A stretch of DNA of 44,611 nucleotides from Clostridiales bacterium UBA4039 (lineage in GTDB: Bacteria; Bacillota; Clostridia; Lachnospirales; Vallitaleaceae). The stretch is from positions 47,587-92,197 of the forward strand of contig DGAD01000036.1 of the NCBI GenBank assembly GCA_002382805.1. Direction: 5' to 3'. Position numbers and translations under genes: made by a program. The notes under the pieces are model-generated. The model was not told the DNA's origin. It worked only from the letters and a program-made list of their open reading frames with translations, and did not search any database. The stretch's first letter is position 1, and each line of letters begins with the position of its first letter. Of the stretch, positions 33,881-41,764 are shown piece after piece.

Positions 33881-36091
33881 ATGGCAATTATTTTTCATGA
33901 ACAATCAAGAGAGTTTCACCTCTATAATAATGCGTTAAGTTATATTATTGAAATTATGGATAATGGTCAGTTGGGAAATCTGTATTTTGGTAAAAAGATA
34001 CATGACCGTGCCTGTTTTAATCATCTACATGAAGAACAAAAAAGAAGTATGGGTGCAAGTCATATGGAGTCATCTCCGCTACTTTTTTTAGAGTATACAA
34101 AGCAAGAATATCCTTCTTATGGCACAGGAGACTTTCGTTACCCGGCTTTTGAGATCAAGCAAGAAAATGGAAGCCGAATTAGTCATTTTACATATGTATC
34201 CCATAACATTTTTAATGGCAAGAAAAAAATAGAACCCCTCCCGGCAGTCTACGTTGAAGAGGAAGACGAAGCACAAACATTAGAAATCGAACTATGGGAT
34301 GAAGTGATGCAGACGCGTTTGATTTTGTCCTATACCTTATTTATGAACTATCCGGTGCTAACACGCCACGCAAAGTTCGTTCATGAAGGTAAGGCGTCAA
34401 TCTGCCTGACAAGTGCGTTGAGTGCGAGTGTGGATCTTGTGGATATGAACTATGAAATGTTGCATTTATCTGGAGCGTGGTCGAGAGAGCGCTACGTGAA
34501 GAAAAGAATGCTAGAACATGGAGTTCAAGCGGTACATAGCATGCGTGGTGCCAGTAGTCTAGAGCATAATCCGTTTTTGGCATTAAAACGACCGGAGGCT
34601 ACAGAATTTGATGGAGAAGTGCTTGGGTTTAGTTTGGTTTATAGTGGAAGCTTCTTGGCGCAAGTGGAAGTGTCCACCCATGATATGACACGGGTATCAA
34701 TGGGGATTCACCCAAACAATTTTGAGTGGAGCTTAAGTTGTGGCGAGGCTTTTCAAACGCCGGAGGTTGTTATGGTCTATTCGGACCAAGGTCTAAACAA
34801 AATGAGTCAGACCTATCATGAACTCTATCGGACACGCTTAGCACGCGGGCATTGGAGAGATAAAGAACGTCCGGTACTTCTAAATAACTGGGAAGCAACC
34901 TACATGGACTTTACGGAGGAAAAAATCTTAGATATAGCAAAAAAAGCCAAAGAAGTCGGTGTAGAGTTATTTGTTCTAGATGATGGTTGGTTTGGAACGC
35001 GGGATGACGACATGCAAGGCTTAGGCGATTGGTATGTCAATACAGATAAGTTGCCTAATGGTATTCGGGGGCTATCGGAAAAAGTGGAAGACTTAGGTAT
35101 GAAGTTTGGTCTATGGATTGAGCCGGAGATGGTTAACAAAAATAGTGGGTTGTATCGTGCCCATCCGGAGTGGTTGATTTCAACACCTGATCGCTTAGAC
35201 AGCTTTAGCCGTACACAACATGTGCTGGATTACTCCCGAAAAGAAGTGGTGGATTATATTCATGAGATGATATCAAAGATTATCCGTGAATCAAAGATCT
35301 CATATATAAAGTGGGATATGAACCGATATATAACAGAATGCTATTCTCATGGAGCATCACCAATGGAACAGGGAAAAGTCATGCATCGTTATATTTTAGG
35401 TGTCTATGATTTGTATACACGTTTAATTCAGGAGTTTCCGCAGATTTTATTTGAGTCTTGTTCAAGTGGTGGAGGACGATTTGACCCGGGGATGCTATAT
35501 TTTGCACCTCAGACATGGACAAGTGATGATACGGATGCTATAGAACGATTAAAGATTCAATATGGGACGAGTGTTGTCTATCCGTTATCAAGTATAGGGG
35601 CGCACATATCTGCAGTACCCAATCATCAAATTAAACGGATGACACCGCTTAAAACCCGTGGTAAAGTTGCATTTTTGGGGGCGTTTGGATATGAGATGGA
35701 CTTAAATACGCTATCGGATGATGAGCTAATGATTGTACGTGAACAAATCGCTTACTATAAGGAAAATAGAGCGTTAATTCATCAAGGCGTATTTTATCGG
35801 CTAAAAAGTCCTTTTGAAGGGCATGATACGGCATGGATGGTTGTGGCAAAAGATCAAAGTGAAGCTATTGCAGCTTATTATCAAAGTCTAAACCGGGTCA
35901 ATGCTAGCTGGCTTCGCTTTAAACTTAAAGGGCTTCATCCCGATAAAAAATATCAGGTGACCAACCCATATATGTCCCATGAAGCATACGGAGATGAACT
36001 TATGGAGATAGGCCTTGTTCTTCGACGTAAATGGTTGAATCTAGAAGGTGGAGATTTTGCTTCGCTCATCTTTAACCTAAAAGAATGTTAA
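33881..36091 (+). CDS. GH36 alpha-galactosidase
   Basis: This 736-aa enzyme hydrolyses terminal alpha-1,6-galactose from raffinose-family sugars or melibiose. It has an N-terminal beta-sandwich (about 1-320), the central barrel and a C-terminal beta domain. Catalytic residues by family alignment are nucleophile D479 (KWDMN) and acid/base D549 (WTSDDTD). The Cys/Gly loop CSSGGGRFDPG and LDDGWFG are also present. No signal peptide is visible, so it acts in the cytosol on sugars brought in by the adjacent ABC transporter. AAGGAG precedes the ATG; a strong terminator follows. Confidence 0.96.
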   Translation: MAIIFHEQSREFHLYNNALSYIIEIMDNGQLGNLYFGKKIHDRACFNHLHEEQKRSMGASHMESSPLLFLEYTKQEYPSYGTGDFRYPAFEIKQENGSRISHFTYVSHNIFNGKKKIEPLPAVYVEEEDEAQTLEIELWDEVMQTRLILSYTLFMNYPVLTRHAKFVHEGKASICLTSALSASVDLVDMNYEMLHLSGAWSRERYVKKRMLEHGVQAVHSMRGASSLEHNPFLALKRPEATEFDGEVLGFSLVYSGSFLAQVEVSTHDMTRVSMGIHPNNFEWSLSCGEAFQTPEVVMVYSDQGLNKMSQTYHELYRTRLARGHWRDKERPVLLNNWEATYMDFTEEKILDIAKKAKEVGVELFVLDDGWFGTRDDDMQGLGDWYVNTDKLPNGIRGLSEKVEDLGMKFGLWIEPEMVNKNSGLYRAHPEWLISTPDRLDSFSRTQHVLDYSRKEVVDYIHEMISKIIRESKISYIKWDMNRYITECYSHGASPMEQGKVMHRYILGVYDLYTRLIQEFPQILFESCSSGGGRFDPGMLYFAPQTWTSDDTDAIERLKIQYGTSVVYPLSSIGAHISAVPNHQIKRMTPLKTRGKVAFLGAFGYEMDLNTLSDDELMIVREQIAYYKENRALIHQGVFYRLKSPFEGHDTAWMVVAKDQSEAIAAYYQSLNRVNASWLRFKLKGLHPDKKYQVTNPYMSHEAYGDELMEIGLVLRRKWLNLEGGDFASLIFNLKEC

Positions 36092-36114
36092 GATAAGCGT
36101 TGATTTTAAAGTAA

Positions 36115-36170
36115 AAGAGGCATTGCGCCAGCACATGATATGCTGGTGCAATGCCTCTTAAGCTTTTTTA
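36115..36170. terminator. Bidirectional terminator after the alpha-galactosidase gene
   Basis: A 19-bp stem (36115-36133 with 36141-36159, one G-T pair) is followed by a plus-strand T-tract at 36164-36170. It terminates the sugar operon and also lies just after the stop of the convergent minus-strand gene. Confidence 0.85.
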
Positions 36171-36680
36171 TTTATTGGGTTTATTTGCGTTATTGCCTTT
36201 ATTATTTTTTTCGGGTTTTCTGGTTTTCTCCGGTTTGGCAGATTTTTCCGGTTTTTCCGGTTTGACTTTAGCGTTACTGGATGGGTTAGCTTTTAATTCT
36301 TCTTGAGCTTTCTTTTTGTTTTCAATACGCTCTTTTTGAATTTCGCGAATTGTTTTTTGAGCCCACTCATCAAGATCAATGGAATCATCTAAATCCGTTG
36401 CTTTTAATCGAGTAAGCAAATTTGCTTTTCCAGGGGAGATGGAATACTTCGTTGCCATTTCAAAACGTTCTTTGATAAAATCCGGCAATGGATTCTCGAT
36501 AGAGATGGCTCCATCCGTTGTCTGTGAAGTATCGCCGTCAATCTCTACTCCTTCAATAACATCGGGAGTTTCGCCGGAACTTGTGGTGCTGTCTTCATTT
36601 GCAAAAAGAGTGAAGCTAAAAGCGATTAAAAAAACAGTAACCGTCATTCCAAGTTTTGCTAATACATTTTTTGTGTTCAT
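36168..36680 (-). CDS. Secreted Lys/Pro/Glu-tailed protein under c-di-GMP riboswitch control
   Basis: This 170-aa protein has an N-terminal signal peptide (about residues 1-28, hydrophobic VTVFLIAFSFTLF). An acidic Ser/Thr/Asp segment (about 29-65) follows, then a helical region with FIKERFEMATKYSISPGKANL and DLDEWAQKTIREI, and a basic tail of PEK/KPE triplets ending in Asn/Lys. The middle region resembles, from memory, a short segment common near the C termini of clostridial RsgI-type proteins. I cannot assign a function; adhesion or cell-wall association is possible. Two adjacent ATGs exist (36683, 36680); the second is better spaced from AGGAGG. The riboswitch at about 36765-36855 lies in its leader. 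Confidence 0.75.
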   Translation of the reverse strand: MNTKNVLAKLGMTVTVFLIAFSFTLFANEDSTTSSGETPDVIEGVEIDGDTSQTTDGAISIENPLPDFIKERFEMATKYSISPGKANLLTRLKATDLDDSIDLDEWAQKTIREIQKERIENKKKAQEELKANPSSNAKVKPEKPEKSAKPEKTRKPEKNNKGNNANKPNK

Positions 36681-36764
36681 CATAAATCCTCCTAAAAAAA
36701 TATGTGTATAGTAGCGCGAATACTTTCTATCCGAAATAATGCGCAAAAAGAGAATACGATGAAG

Positions 36765-36855
36765 CATCTCTTCGGCAACTGGCTACCTTTCCATATAGGT
36801 TAAGGCCCTTAAGTTTTGCGTCCTTATTTTTCAATAAGTTTGCCTTTATCGGATA
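36765..36855 (-). ncRNA. c-di-GMP-I (GEMM-I) riboswitch
   Basis: Read on the minus strand the element has all GEMM-I hallmarks in order: GGCAAAC (from 36844), a CTTATT-GAAA-AATAAG helix with a GNRA tetraloop, GGACGCAAA, GGGCC, then GGTAGCCAG (near 36787) and GCCGA. Its promoter lies directly upstream and the secreted-protein gene about 90 bases downstream. The ligand is most likely c-di-GMP; a cGAMP-sensing variant cannot be excluded without structural alignment. I see no clear terminator in the expression platform, so control may be translational or by an antiterminator I did not resolve. Confidence 0.88.
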
Positions 36856-36860
36856 AAATA

Positions 36861-36889
36861 AGTATAAAGAAAAATGCATAAAAAATCAA
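36861..36889 (-). promoter_or_regulatory. Sigma-A promoter of the riboswitch transcript
   Basis: On the minus strand TTGATT (36884-36889) and TATACT (36861-36866) are 17 bases apart. Start of transcription falls near 36854, exactly at the riboswitch 5' end. Confidence 0.75.
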
Positions 36890-36897
36890 GAGTTATA

Positions 36898-36926
36898 TTG
36901 ACAGGTGGTTAAAGTCATGCTAGGAT
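36898..36926 (+). promoter_or_regulatory. Promoter of ptsI
   Basis: A perfect TTGACA (36898-36903) is followed after 17 bases by TAGGAT (36921-36926) with an extended TGC. Transcription would start some 20 bases before the antiterminator target. Confidence 0.65.
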
Positions 36927-36952
36927 AATGAAAGCTAAATATAGAAGTATAT

Positions 36953-36981
36953 GGATTGTTACTTATTTTTAAGGCAAAACC
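36953..36981 (+). promoter_or_regulatory. Ribonucleic antiterminator (RAT) upstream of ptsI
   Basis: The 29-base element opens with GGATTGTTACT and closes with GGCAAAACC, the conserved ends of BglG/LicT/GlcT targets. Its 3' end overlaps the 5' arm of the terminator at 36976-37026, so antiterminator binding and termination are mutually exclusive. The licT gene lies just downstream of ptsI. Confidence 0.88.
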
Positions 36982-37026
36982 AAAAACCAAGAGATAGCAA
37001 GGAGTCTCTAGTTTTTGGTTTTTTTT
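36976..37026 (+). terminator. Conditional terminator in the ptsI leader
   Basis: AAAACCAAAAAC (36976-36987) pairs with GTTTTTGGTTTT (37011-37022), with an inner AGAGA/TCTCT helix, followed by a T-run to 37026. It stops transcription before ptsI unless the RAT is bound. Confidence 0.88.
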
Positions 37027-37049
37027 GTGAGTATGGAAAGGTGGTTGTT

Positions 37050-38690
37050 ATGAAAACAATTTATGGGAAAGGTGTAGTTGATGGGATTACAAAAGGTAAG
37101 ATCATGTACTACCAACCAGCAACAAATGAAGTGCCAACCCAGCTATGTAAAGAACACCAGCATGAATGGGAAAAATTCATTCAAGGACGTGCATTGGCCC
37201 AAGAAGAACTTGGTGCCTTGAAGCAAGCGATGGATGAAGAGACATCTAAAGAAGAAGTGGATATTCTAGAAGCGCATATGATGATGATGGATGATGTGAC
37301 GTTTGAAGAAATGGTTAAGGAAAACATATGGACCCATTCAATGAATGCAGCCTATGCAGTGTCGAGTGCGTCTAAAGAGCTGGTAGAGATTTTTAATCAT
37401 ATGGAGAACGCATATATGCGTGAACGTGCTCTTGACTTAAAAGATGTGACAAGGCGTATAATAAATGCTATATTACATCCTCAATCAAATCTTAAGCGTG
37501 GTTTTAATCCAGAAGGAGAGATGATAATCCTGGCAGCGAAAGACTTGTTGCCAAGTGAAACGATTCAGATGGATAAAACAAAAATTTTGGCGTTGCTTAC
37601 AGAAGAGGGGACTCCAAACTCTCATACGGTTATTATTGCGCGCTCCCTCAATATTCCTGCAATTATTTCGGTAGGAGAACAGCTAAATAGTTCCCTTGAC
37701 GGAAAAGAGGCTATTGTAGATGGCGATCAAGGTAGAATTCATATTGAACCTGATGCCAAAACAATATCAAGCTTCCAAAAGCGTCAGAATATGATAGAAA
37801 AGCAAAGAGAAGAAGATGATGAACTGATTGGTTTGGATAATGTTACAAAGGATGGCAAGCGTATAAATGTATATGCAAATATTGGAAGTCCGGAGGAAGT
37901 TGAAGCGGTATGTCGATATGATGCAGGGGGGATCGGACTTTTTCGAAGTGAGTTTTTGTTTTTAGAAAAGACAGATTATCCAACAGAAGAAGAACAATTT
38001 CAAGCCTATAAAAAAGTGGCGGTTGCGATGAAGGATAAGCCGGTTATCGTAAGAACAATAGATATAGGTGCGGATAAACAAGCGAGTTACTTTAAGATTC
38101 CGCAAGAAGAAAACCCGGCAATGGGCTATCGGGCGATACGGATTTGCTTGGAAGAACCGAAAATTTTTAAAGTTCAGCTTAGAGCCCTATACCGTGCATC
38201 GGCGTTTGGACGCATTGCCATTATGTTTCCAATGATTACATCGGTTGAAGAAGTGTTAGAGATTAAACGAATTATTCGTGAAGTTAAGCAAGAGTTGACC
38301 CAAAAGGGGGTGGCGTATTCGGATAATGTTGAGCTAGGCATTATGATTGAGACACCTGCTGCGGTTATGATGAGTGATGCATTGGCAGAAATTGTGGATT
38401 TTTTTAGTATTGGGACGAATGATTTAACCCAGTATACGCTAGCGGTTGATCGGCAAAATCCACGCATAGAACGGTTTTATAATCCCCACCATCCAGCGGT
38501 TTTGCGTATGATTGAGTTTGTTGTTGAAAATGCACATAAAAAAGGGAAATGGGCAGGGGTTTGTGGTGAACTTGGTGGTGACCTAGAATTGCTTGAATTT
38601 TTCTTAAAAATAGGCTTAGATGAAGTGTCTATAGCGCCTGCGAAGGTTTTAAAAATGAGAAAAGCGATACGATCGATAGAATTTGAGTAG
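37050..38690 (+). CDS. ptsI: Phosphoenolpyruvate-protein phosphotransferase (PTS enzyme I)
   Basis: Enzyme I (546 aa) takes phosphate from PEP and passes it to HPr, starting the PTS cascade in the cytosol. It has the N-terminal HPr-binding region, the phospho-His domain with H192 in TPNSHTVIIARSLNIPA, and the C-terminal PEP barrel (GIGLFRSEFLF, MIETPAA, GTNDLTQY, GVCGELGGD with the catalytic Cys). The ATG at 37050 follows GGAAAGGTGG; a longer frame from 36951 would be translated through the RAT and terminator and is rejected. The gene heads a PTS cluster, but ptsH (HPr) is not in the window. Its leader is an antitermination switch. Confidence 0.96.
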   Translation: MKTIYGKGVVDGITKGKIMYYQPATNEVPTQLCKEHQHEWEKFIQGRALAQEELGALKQAMDEETSKEEVDILEAHMMMMDDVTFEEMVKENIWTHSMNAAYAVSSASKELVEIFNHMENAYMRERALDLKDVTRRIINAILHPQSNLKRGFNPEGEMIILAAKDLLPSETIQMDKTKILALLTEEGTPNSHTVIIARSLNIPAIISVGEQLNSSLDGKEAIVDGDQGRIHIEPDAKTISSFQKRQNMIEKQREEDDELIGLDNVTKDGKRINVYANIGSPEEVEAVCRYDAGGIGLFRSEFLFLEKTDYPTEEEQFQAYKKVAVAMKDKPVIVRTIDIGADKQASYFKIPQEENPAMGYRAIRICLEEPKIFKVQLRALYRASAFGRIAIMFPMITSVEEVLEIKRIIREVKQELTQKGVAYSDNVELGIMIETPAAVMMSDALAEIVDFFSIGTNDLTQYTLAVDRQNPRIERFYNPHHPAVLRMIEFVVENAHKKGKWAGVCGELGGDLELLEFFLKIGLDEVSIAPAKVLKMRKAIRSIEFE

Positions 38691-38721
38691 GCAATAAGCA
38701 CAATCATAAAAAAAAAAGATA

Positions 38722-38750
38722 TTGACTTTTAGATAAAGTGCTGGTATAGT
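38722..38750 (+). promoter_or_regulatory. Sigma-A promoter of licT
   Basis: TTGACT (38722-38727) and TATAGT (38745-38750) are 17 bases apart, upstream of the second antiterminator target. Confidence 0.8.
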
Positions 38751-38773
38751 GAATATAGTAAAAAGAATATTTT

Positions 38774-38802
38774 GGATTGTTACTGGTCGTGCAGGCATCA
38801 CC
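38774..38802 (+). promoter_or_regulatory. RAT element upstream of licT
   Basis: The 29-base element starts GGATTGTTACT, identical over 11 bases to the ptsI copy, and ends GGCATCACC. It overlaps the following terminator by its last four bases. The regulator gene downstream is therefore autoregulated by antitermination. Confidence 0.9.
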
Positions 38803-38849
38803 AAATTTTGTTGAATTAAATAATGATTCAGCTTAGTTTGGTGTTTTTT
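38799..38849 (+). terminator. Conditional terminator in the licT leader
   Basis: CACCAAA (38799-38805) pairs with TTTGGTG (38837-38843), with an inner TGAAT/ATTCA helix, then a T-run (38844-38849). It ends transcription before licT when the RAT is not bound. Confidence 0.85.
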
Positions 38850-38875
38850 AATGTGGGGTTTAATGGAGAGGTGTT

Positions 38876-39709
38876 ATGAGAGTTATAAAAGCAATTAATA
38901 ATAATGTGGTGAGCGCAAAAGACGACACTGGACGTGAATTTGTTGTTATGGGACGTGGAATCGGATTCAAAGTAAAAGAAAATATGGAGATTGATCAAGA
39001 TCGTATTGAGAAAGTTTTTTATATGGACAACCAAAATACAATTGATCATTTTAAAGAACTGCTTTCGAACATTCCTATGCAACATTTTAAAGTTAGTAAT
39101 GACATTATTACCTACGCTAAACAGATTCTCAACAAAAAACTCAACCAAAACATTTATATCACACTTACCGATCACATCAACTTTGCAGTAGAACGCTATA
39201 ATCAAGGCATGATGTTCCAAAACCCTTTGTTATGGGAAGTGCAAAGTATCTATAAGAACGAGTTCCAAATTGGAGAGTACGCAATACGTCATATTAGTGA
39301 CCAATTGGGGATCTTTTTCCCGGAAGATGAAGCAGCATCTATTGCGTTACATATTGTTAATGCAGAGTATAATACTGTGATGGCAGATGCTATGAATATG
39401 ACAAAAATGGTACCTGTTATTGTGGATATCGTGAAGGAGTATTATCAAACAGATATTGCTGAAGATAGCTTACATTATGAACGGTTTGTTACCCATCTGA
39501 AGTTTTTAGCACAACGGATTATTAATAGAGAGCTGTTAGACAGCCAAGAAGCAGAATTACACAATGTAGTTACAAACTTATATCCAAAAGAATATGCGTG
39601 TGCACAAGAGATTGCCAAATACATTGAAAATATATATACATATAAAATCACGGAAGAGGAGTTAGTATATCTTACAGTTCATATACGTCGTGTTATCACG
39701 GTCGATTAA
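38876..39709 (+). CDS. licT: BglG-family transcriptional antiterminator (LicT/GlcT-like)
   Basis: This 277-aa protein has an N-terminal RNA-binding CAT domain (about 1-60: NNNVVSAKD, VMGRGIGF) and two PRD regulatory domains (about 65-170 and 171-277) with conserved histidines phosphorylated by the PTS (H102 in LTDHINFAVE; others near H159 and H207). Unphosphorylated by its cognate EIIB when sugar is present, it should bind the RATs at 36953 and 38774 and allow transcription of ptsI and of its own operon with the EIIA and EIICB genes. It overlaps no neighbour; EIIA follows by 14 bases. Confidence 0.94.
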   Translation: MRVIKAINNNVVSAKDDTGREFVVMGRGIGFKVKENMEIDQDRIEKVFYMDNQNTIDHFKELLSNIPMQHFKVSNDIITYAKQILNKKLNQNIYITLTDHINFAVERYNQGMMFQNPLLWEVQSIYKNEFQIGEYAIRHISDQLGIFFPEDEAASIALHIVNAEYNTVMADAMNMTKMVPVIVDIVKEYYQTDIAEDSLHYERFVTHLKFLAQRIINRELLDSQEAELHNVVTNLYPKEYACAQEIAKYIENIYTYKITEEELVYLTVHIRRVITVD

Positions 39710-39723
39710 ATTTAAAGGAGAAA

Positions 39724-40227
39724 ATGATGATTTCAAAATTAAAAAGTTTATTTAGCAAGGACGATAAAGAATTGATTTATGCACCGATACCAGGAGATGT
39801 TATTCCGGTAACAAAAGTTAGCGACCCAACATTTGGTCAAGAGCTTGTAGGAAAAGGTGTGGCGATTATTCCCCGTGAAGGAAAAGTATATGCACCGGTC
39901 AATGGAAATGTTTCGACAATATTTCCGACGCTCCATGCTATTGCAATGGTGAGTGAAGATGGAGCAGAGATTCTTATGCATATCGGTCTAGAAACAGTTA
40001 AGCTCAAAGGGGAATTTTTTACAGCCCATGTTGAAAGTGGCGCCGATGTAAAAAAAGGTGATTTGCTTCTTGAGTTTGATGTAGAAGCGATTAAGAATGC
40101 GGGTTATGATATTGTCTCACCAGTGGTGGTGTGCAATGTTGATAACTATGCGGTGATTGACTCCAAAGTTGATCAAAATGCAGGAAATAAGGATGTTATT
40201 ATTGCGTTGACAAAAAACGCTCAATAA
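39724..40227 (+). CDS. crr: PTS EIIA component, glucose family
   Basis: This 167-aa EIIA-Glc-type protein has the phospho-acceptor H86 in LMHIGLETV and the assisting H71 in PTLHAIAMV, matching H90/H75 of E. coli. It receives phosphate from HPr and passes it to the EIIB domain of the next gene. Two ATGs occur (39724 and 39727); the second has better spacing to AAAGGAG, so the true chain may lack one Met. It sits between licT and the EIICB gene in one operon. Confidence 0.93.
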   Translation: MMISKLKSLFSKDDKELIYAPIPGDVIPVTKVSDPTFGQELVGKGVAIIPREGKVYAPVNGNVSTIFPTLHAIAMVSEDGAEILMHIGLETVKLKGEFFTAHVESGADVKKGDLLLEFDVEAIKNAGYDIVSPVVVCNVDNYAVIDSKVDQNAGNKDVIIALTKNAQ

Positions 40228-40311
40228 TATGGTGTGAACATCAGCCAAAATAAGTATCTGCGTGTGGTTGCATGAAGGCAGCAGCGCTACAAGAAAGGGG
40301 TAAATTGTATT

Positions 40312-41745
40312 ATGATGAAGTATTTGCAAAAACTAGGAAAATCTTTGATGTTACCTGTTGCAGTATTGCCGGTAGCCGGGATCCTTATGGGGATTGGTTA
40401 TTGGATTGACCCAACAGGTTGGGGAGCAAACAGTGTTTTAGCCGGATTCTTAATCAAAGCAGGTGGATCAGTCATAGATAATATGGCGATTTTGTTTGCG
40501 ATTGGGGTTGCGGTAGGTATGTCGGATGACAATGATGGAACATCGGCATTGGCAGGTCTTGTGTCATGGTTGATGATTACAACATTATTATCAAGTGGTG
40601 CTGTTGAGATATTTACAGGGGAAGCAGCAGATCCGGCATTTGGAAAAATTAACAACCAGTTTATAGGAATTTTATCTGGTATTATTGGTGCAACATGTTA
40701 TAATAAATTCAAGAATACAAAATTACCAAGTGCATTGGCATTCTTTAGTGGAAAACGAAGTGTTGCCATTGTCACTGCAGGGGTAACAATTGTTGTTTCA
40801 GGTATTTTATTTGTAGTTTGGCCGTTTTTATATGGTGGTCTTGTAAGTTTTGGTACAGCGATTTTAGGAACCGGAGCTGTTGGGGCTGGAATCTATGCTT
40901 TCTTAAATCGTCTATTGATTCCACTTGGCTTACACCATGCTTTAAACTCAGTATTCTGGTTTGATGTAGCTGGAATTAACGACTTGACAAACTTCTGGTC
41001 AGCAGAAGGTAATGGCGTATTGGGAACAACAGGTATGTATATGTCTGGTTTCTTCCCGGTAATGATGTTTGGATTGCCAGCGGCAGCCTTAGCAATGTAT
41101 CATACAGCAAAAGATAGCAAGCGTAAAATCGCAGGTGGTCTTTTGGGTGCGGCAGCATTATGTTCATTCTTTACAGGTGTAACTGAGCCATTAGAATTTG
41201 CGTTTATGTTCTTAGCACCAGTACTTTATGTAGTACATGCTTTATTAGCCGGTGTTTCTTCATTTATCGTTGCATTATTGCCTGCACGTGCAGGATTTAA
41301 CTTTAGCGCAGGTCTTATTGACTACGTCTTAAGTTTTAAAGCACCAATGGCACTTAATCCGTTATTATTACTTCCAGTAGGAGCAGGTTTCTTTGCATTA
41401 TACTATGTTATCTTTAAAGCTGTTATCTTGAAGTTTGACTTAAAAACTCCAGGTAGAGAAGATGACACAGAAGATGAAGTCAATGTACAACTTAAAAACA
41501 ATGACTATACAGCTGTTGCAGCTGCAATATTAGAAGGGGTAGGCGGTAAAGAAAATGTCGTTAGCGCAGATAACTGTATTACACGACTTCGTCTTGAAGT
41601 TAAAGACTATACAGTTGTCAATGATAAGAAAATCAAAGCTGCAGGCGTGGCAGGGGTTATTCGCCCAAGTAAAACAAGTGTACAAGTTATCGTTGGAACA
41701 CAAGTACAGTTTGTAGCAGATGAATTTAAAAAAATGTTAAAATAG
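40312..41745 (+). CDS. nagE: PTS EIICB transporter, N-acetylglucosamine/glucose family
   Basis: This 477-aa membrane protein has an EIIC channel (about 1-375, around ten helices) and an EIIB domain (about 395-477) with phospho-acceptor C422 in DNCITRLRLEV. GVTEPLEF and KTPGRED mark the family. The segments MYMSGFFPVMMFGLP and AGFNFSAGLIDY look closer to NagE/NagP than to PtsG, so N-acetylglucosamine is the favoured sugar; glucose is the alternative. It uses the EIIA encoded 84 bases upstream. The stop is followed by a duplicated ribosome-site sequence for the next gene. Confidence 0.85.
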   Translation: MMKYLQKLGKSLMLPVAVLPVAGILMGIGYWIDPTGWGANSVLAGFLIKAGGSVIDNMAILFAIGVAVGMSDDNDGTSALAGLVSWLMITTLLSSGAVEIFTGEAADPAFGKINNQFIGILSGIIGATCYNKFKNTKLPSALAFFSGKRSVAIVTAGVTIVVSGILFVVWPFLYGGLVSFGTAILGTGAVGAGIYAFLNRLLIPLGLHHALNSVFWFDVAGINDLTNFWSAEGNGVLGTTGMYMSGFFPVMMFGLPAAALAMYHTAKDSKRKIAGGLLGAAALCSFFTGVTEPLEFAFMFLAPVLYVVHALLAGVSSFIVALLPARAGFNFSAGLIDYVLSFKAPMALNPLLLLPVGAGFFALYYVIFKAVILKFDLKTPGREDDTEDEVNVQLKNNDYTAVAAAILEGVGGKENVVSADNCITRLRLEVKDYTVVNDKKIKAAGVAGVIRPSKTSVQVIVGTQVQFVADEFKKMLK

Positions 41746-41764
41746 GAGATTGTTAGGAGATTGT
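41743..41764 (+). repeat. Tandem 11-base duplication carrying the ribosome binding site
   Basis: TAGGAGATTGT occurs twice in a row (41743-41753, 41754-41764). The first copy includes the TAG stop of the EIICB gene; the second places AGGAG 5 bases before the ATG of the CBM9-like gene. Confidence 0.85.

Larger units (their letters stand above)
36681..37049. other. Divergent region between the riboswitch gene and ptsI
   Basis: This 369-base gap is filled by regulatory sequence: leader and riboswitch of the minus-strand gene (36684-36855), its promoter (36861-36889), the ptsI promoter (36898-36926), the ptsI antiterminator target (36953-36981) and the overlapping terminator to 37026. Confidence 0.85.

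Noticed and set aside
36951..37049. N-terminal extension of enzyme I starting at an ATG at 36951
   Set aside because: The extra codons run through the RAT and the terminator, have no ribosome site and encode residues not found in enzyme I. The ATG at 37050 with GGAAAGGTGG fits the family start.
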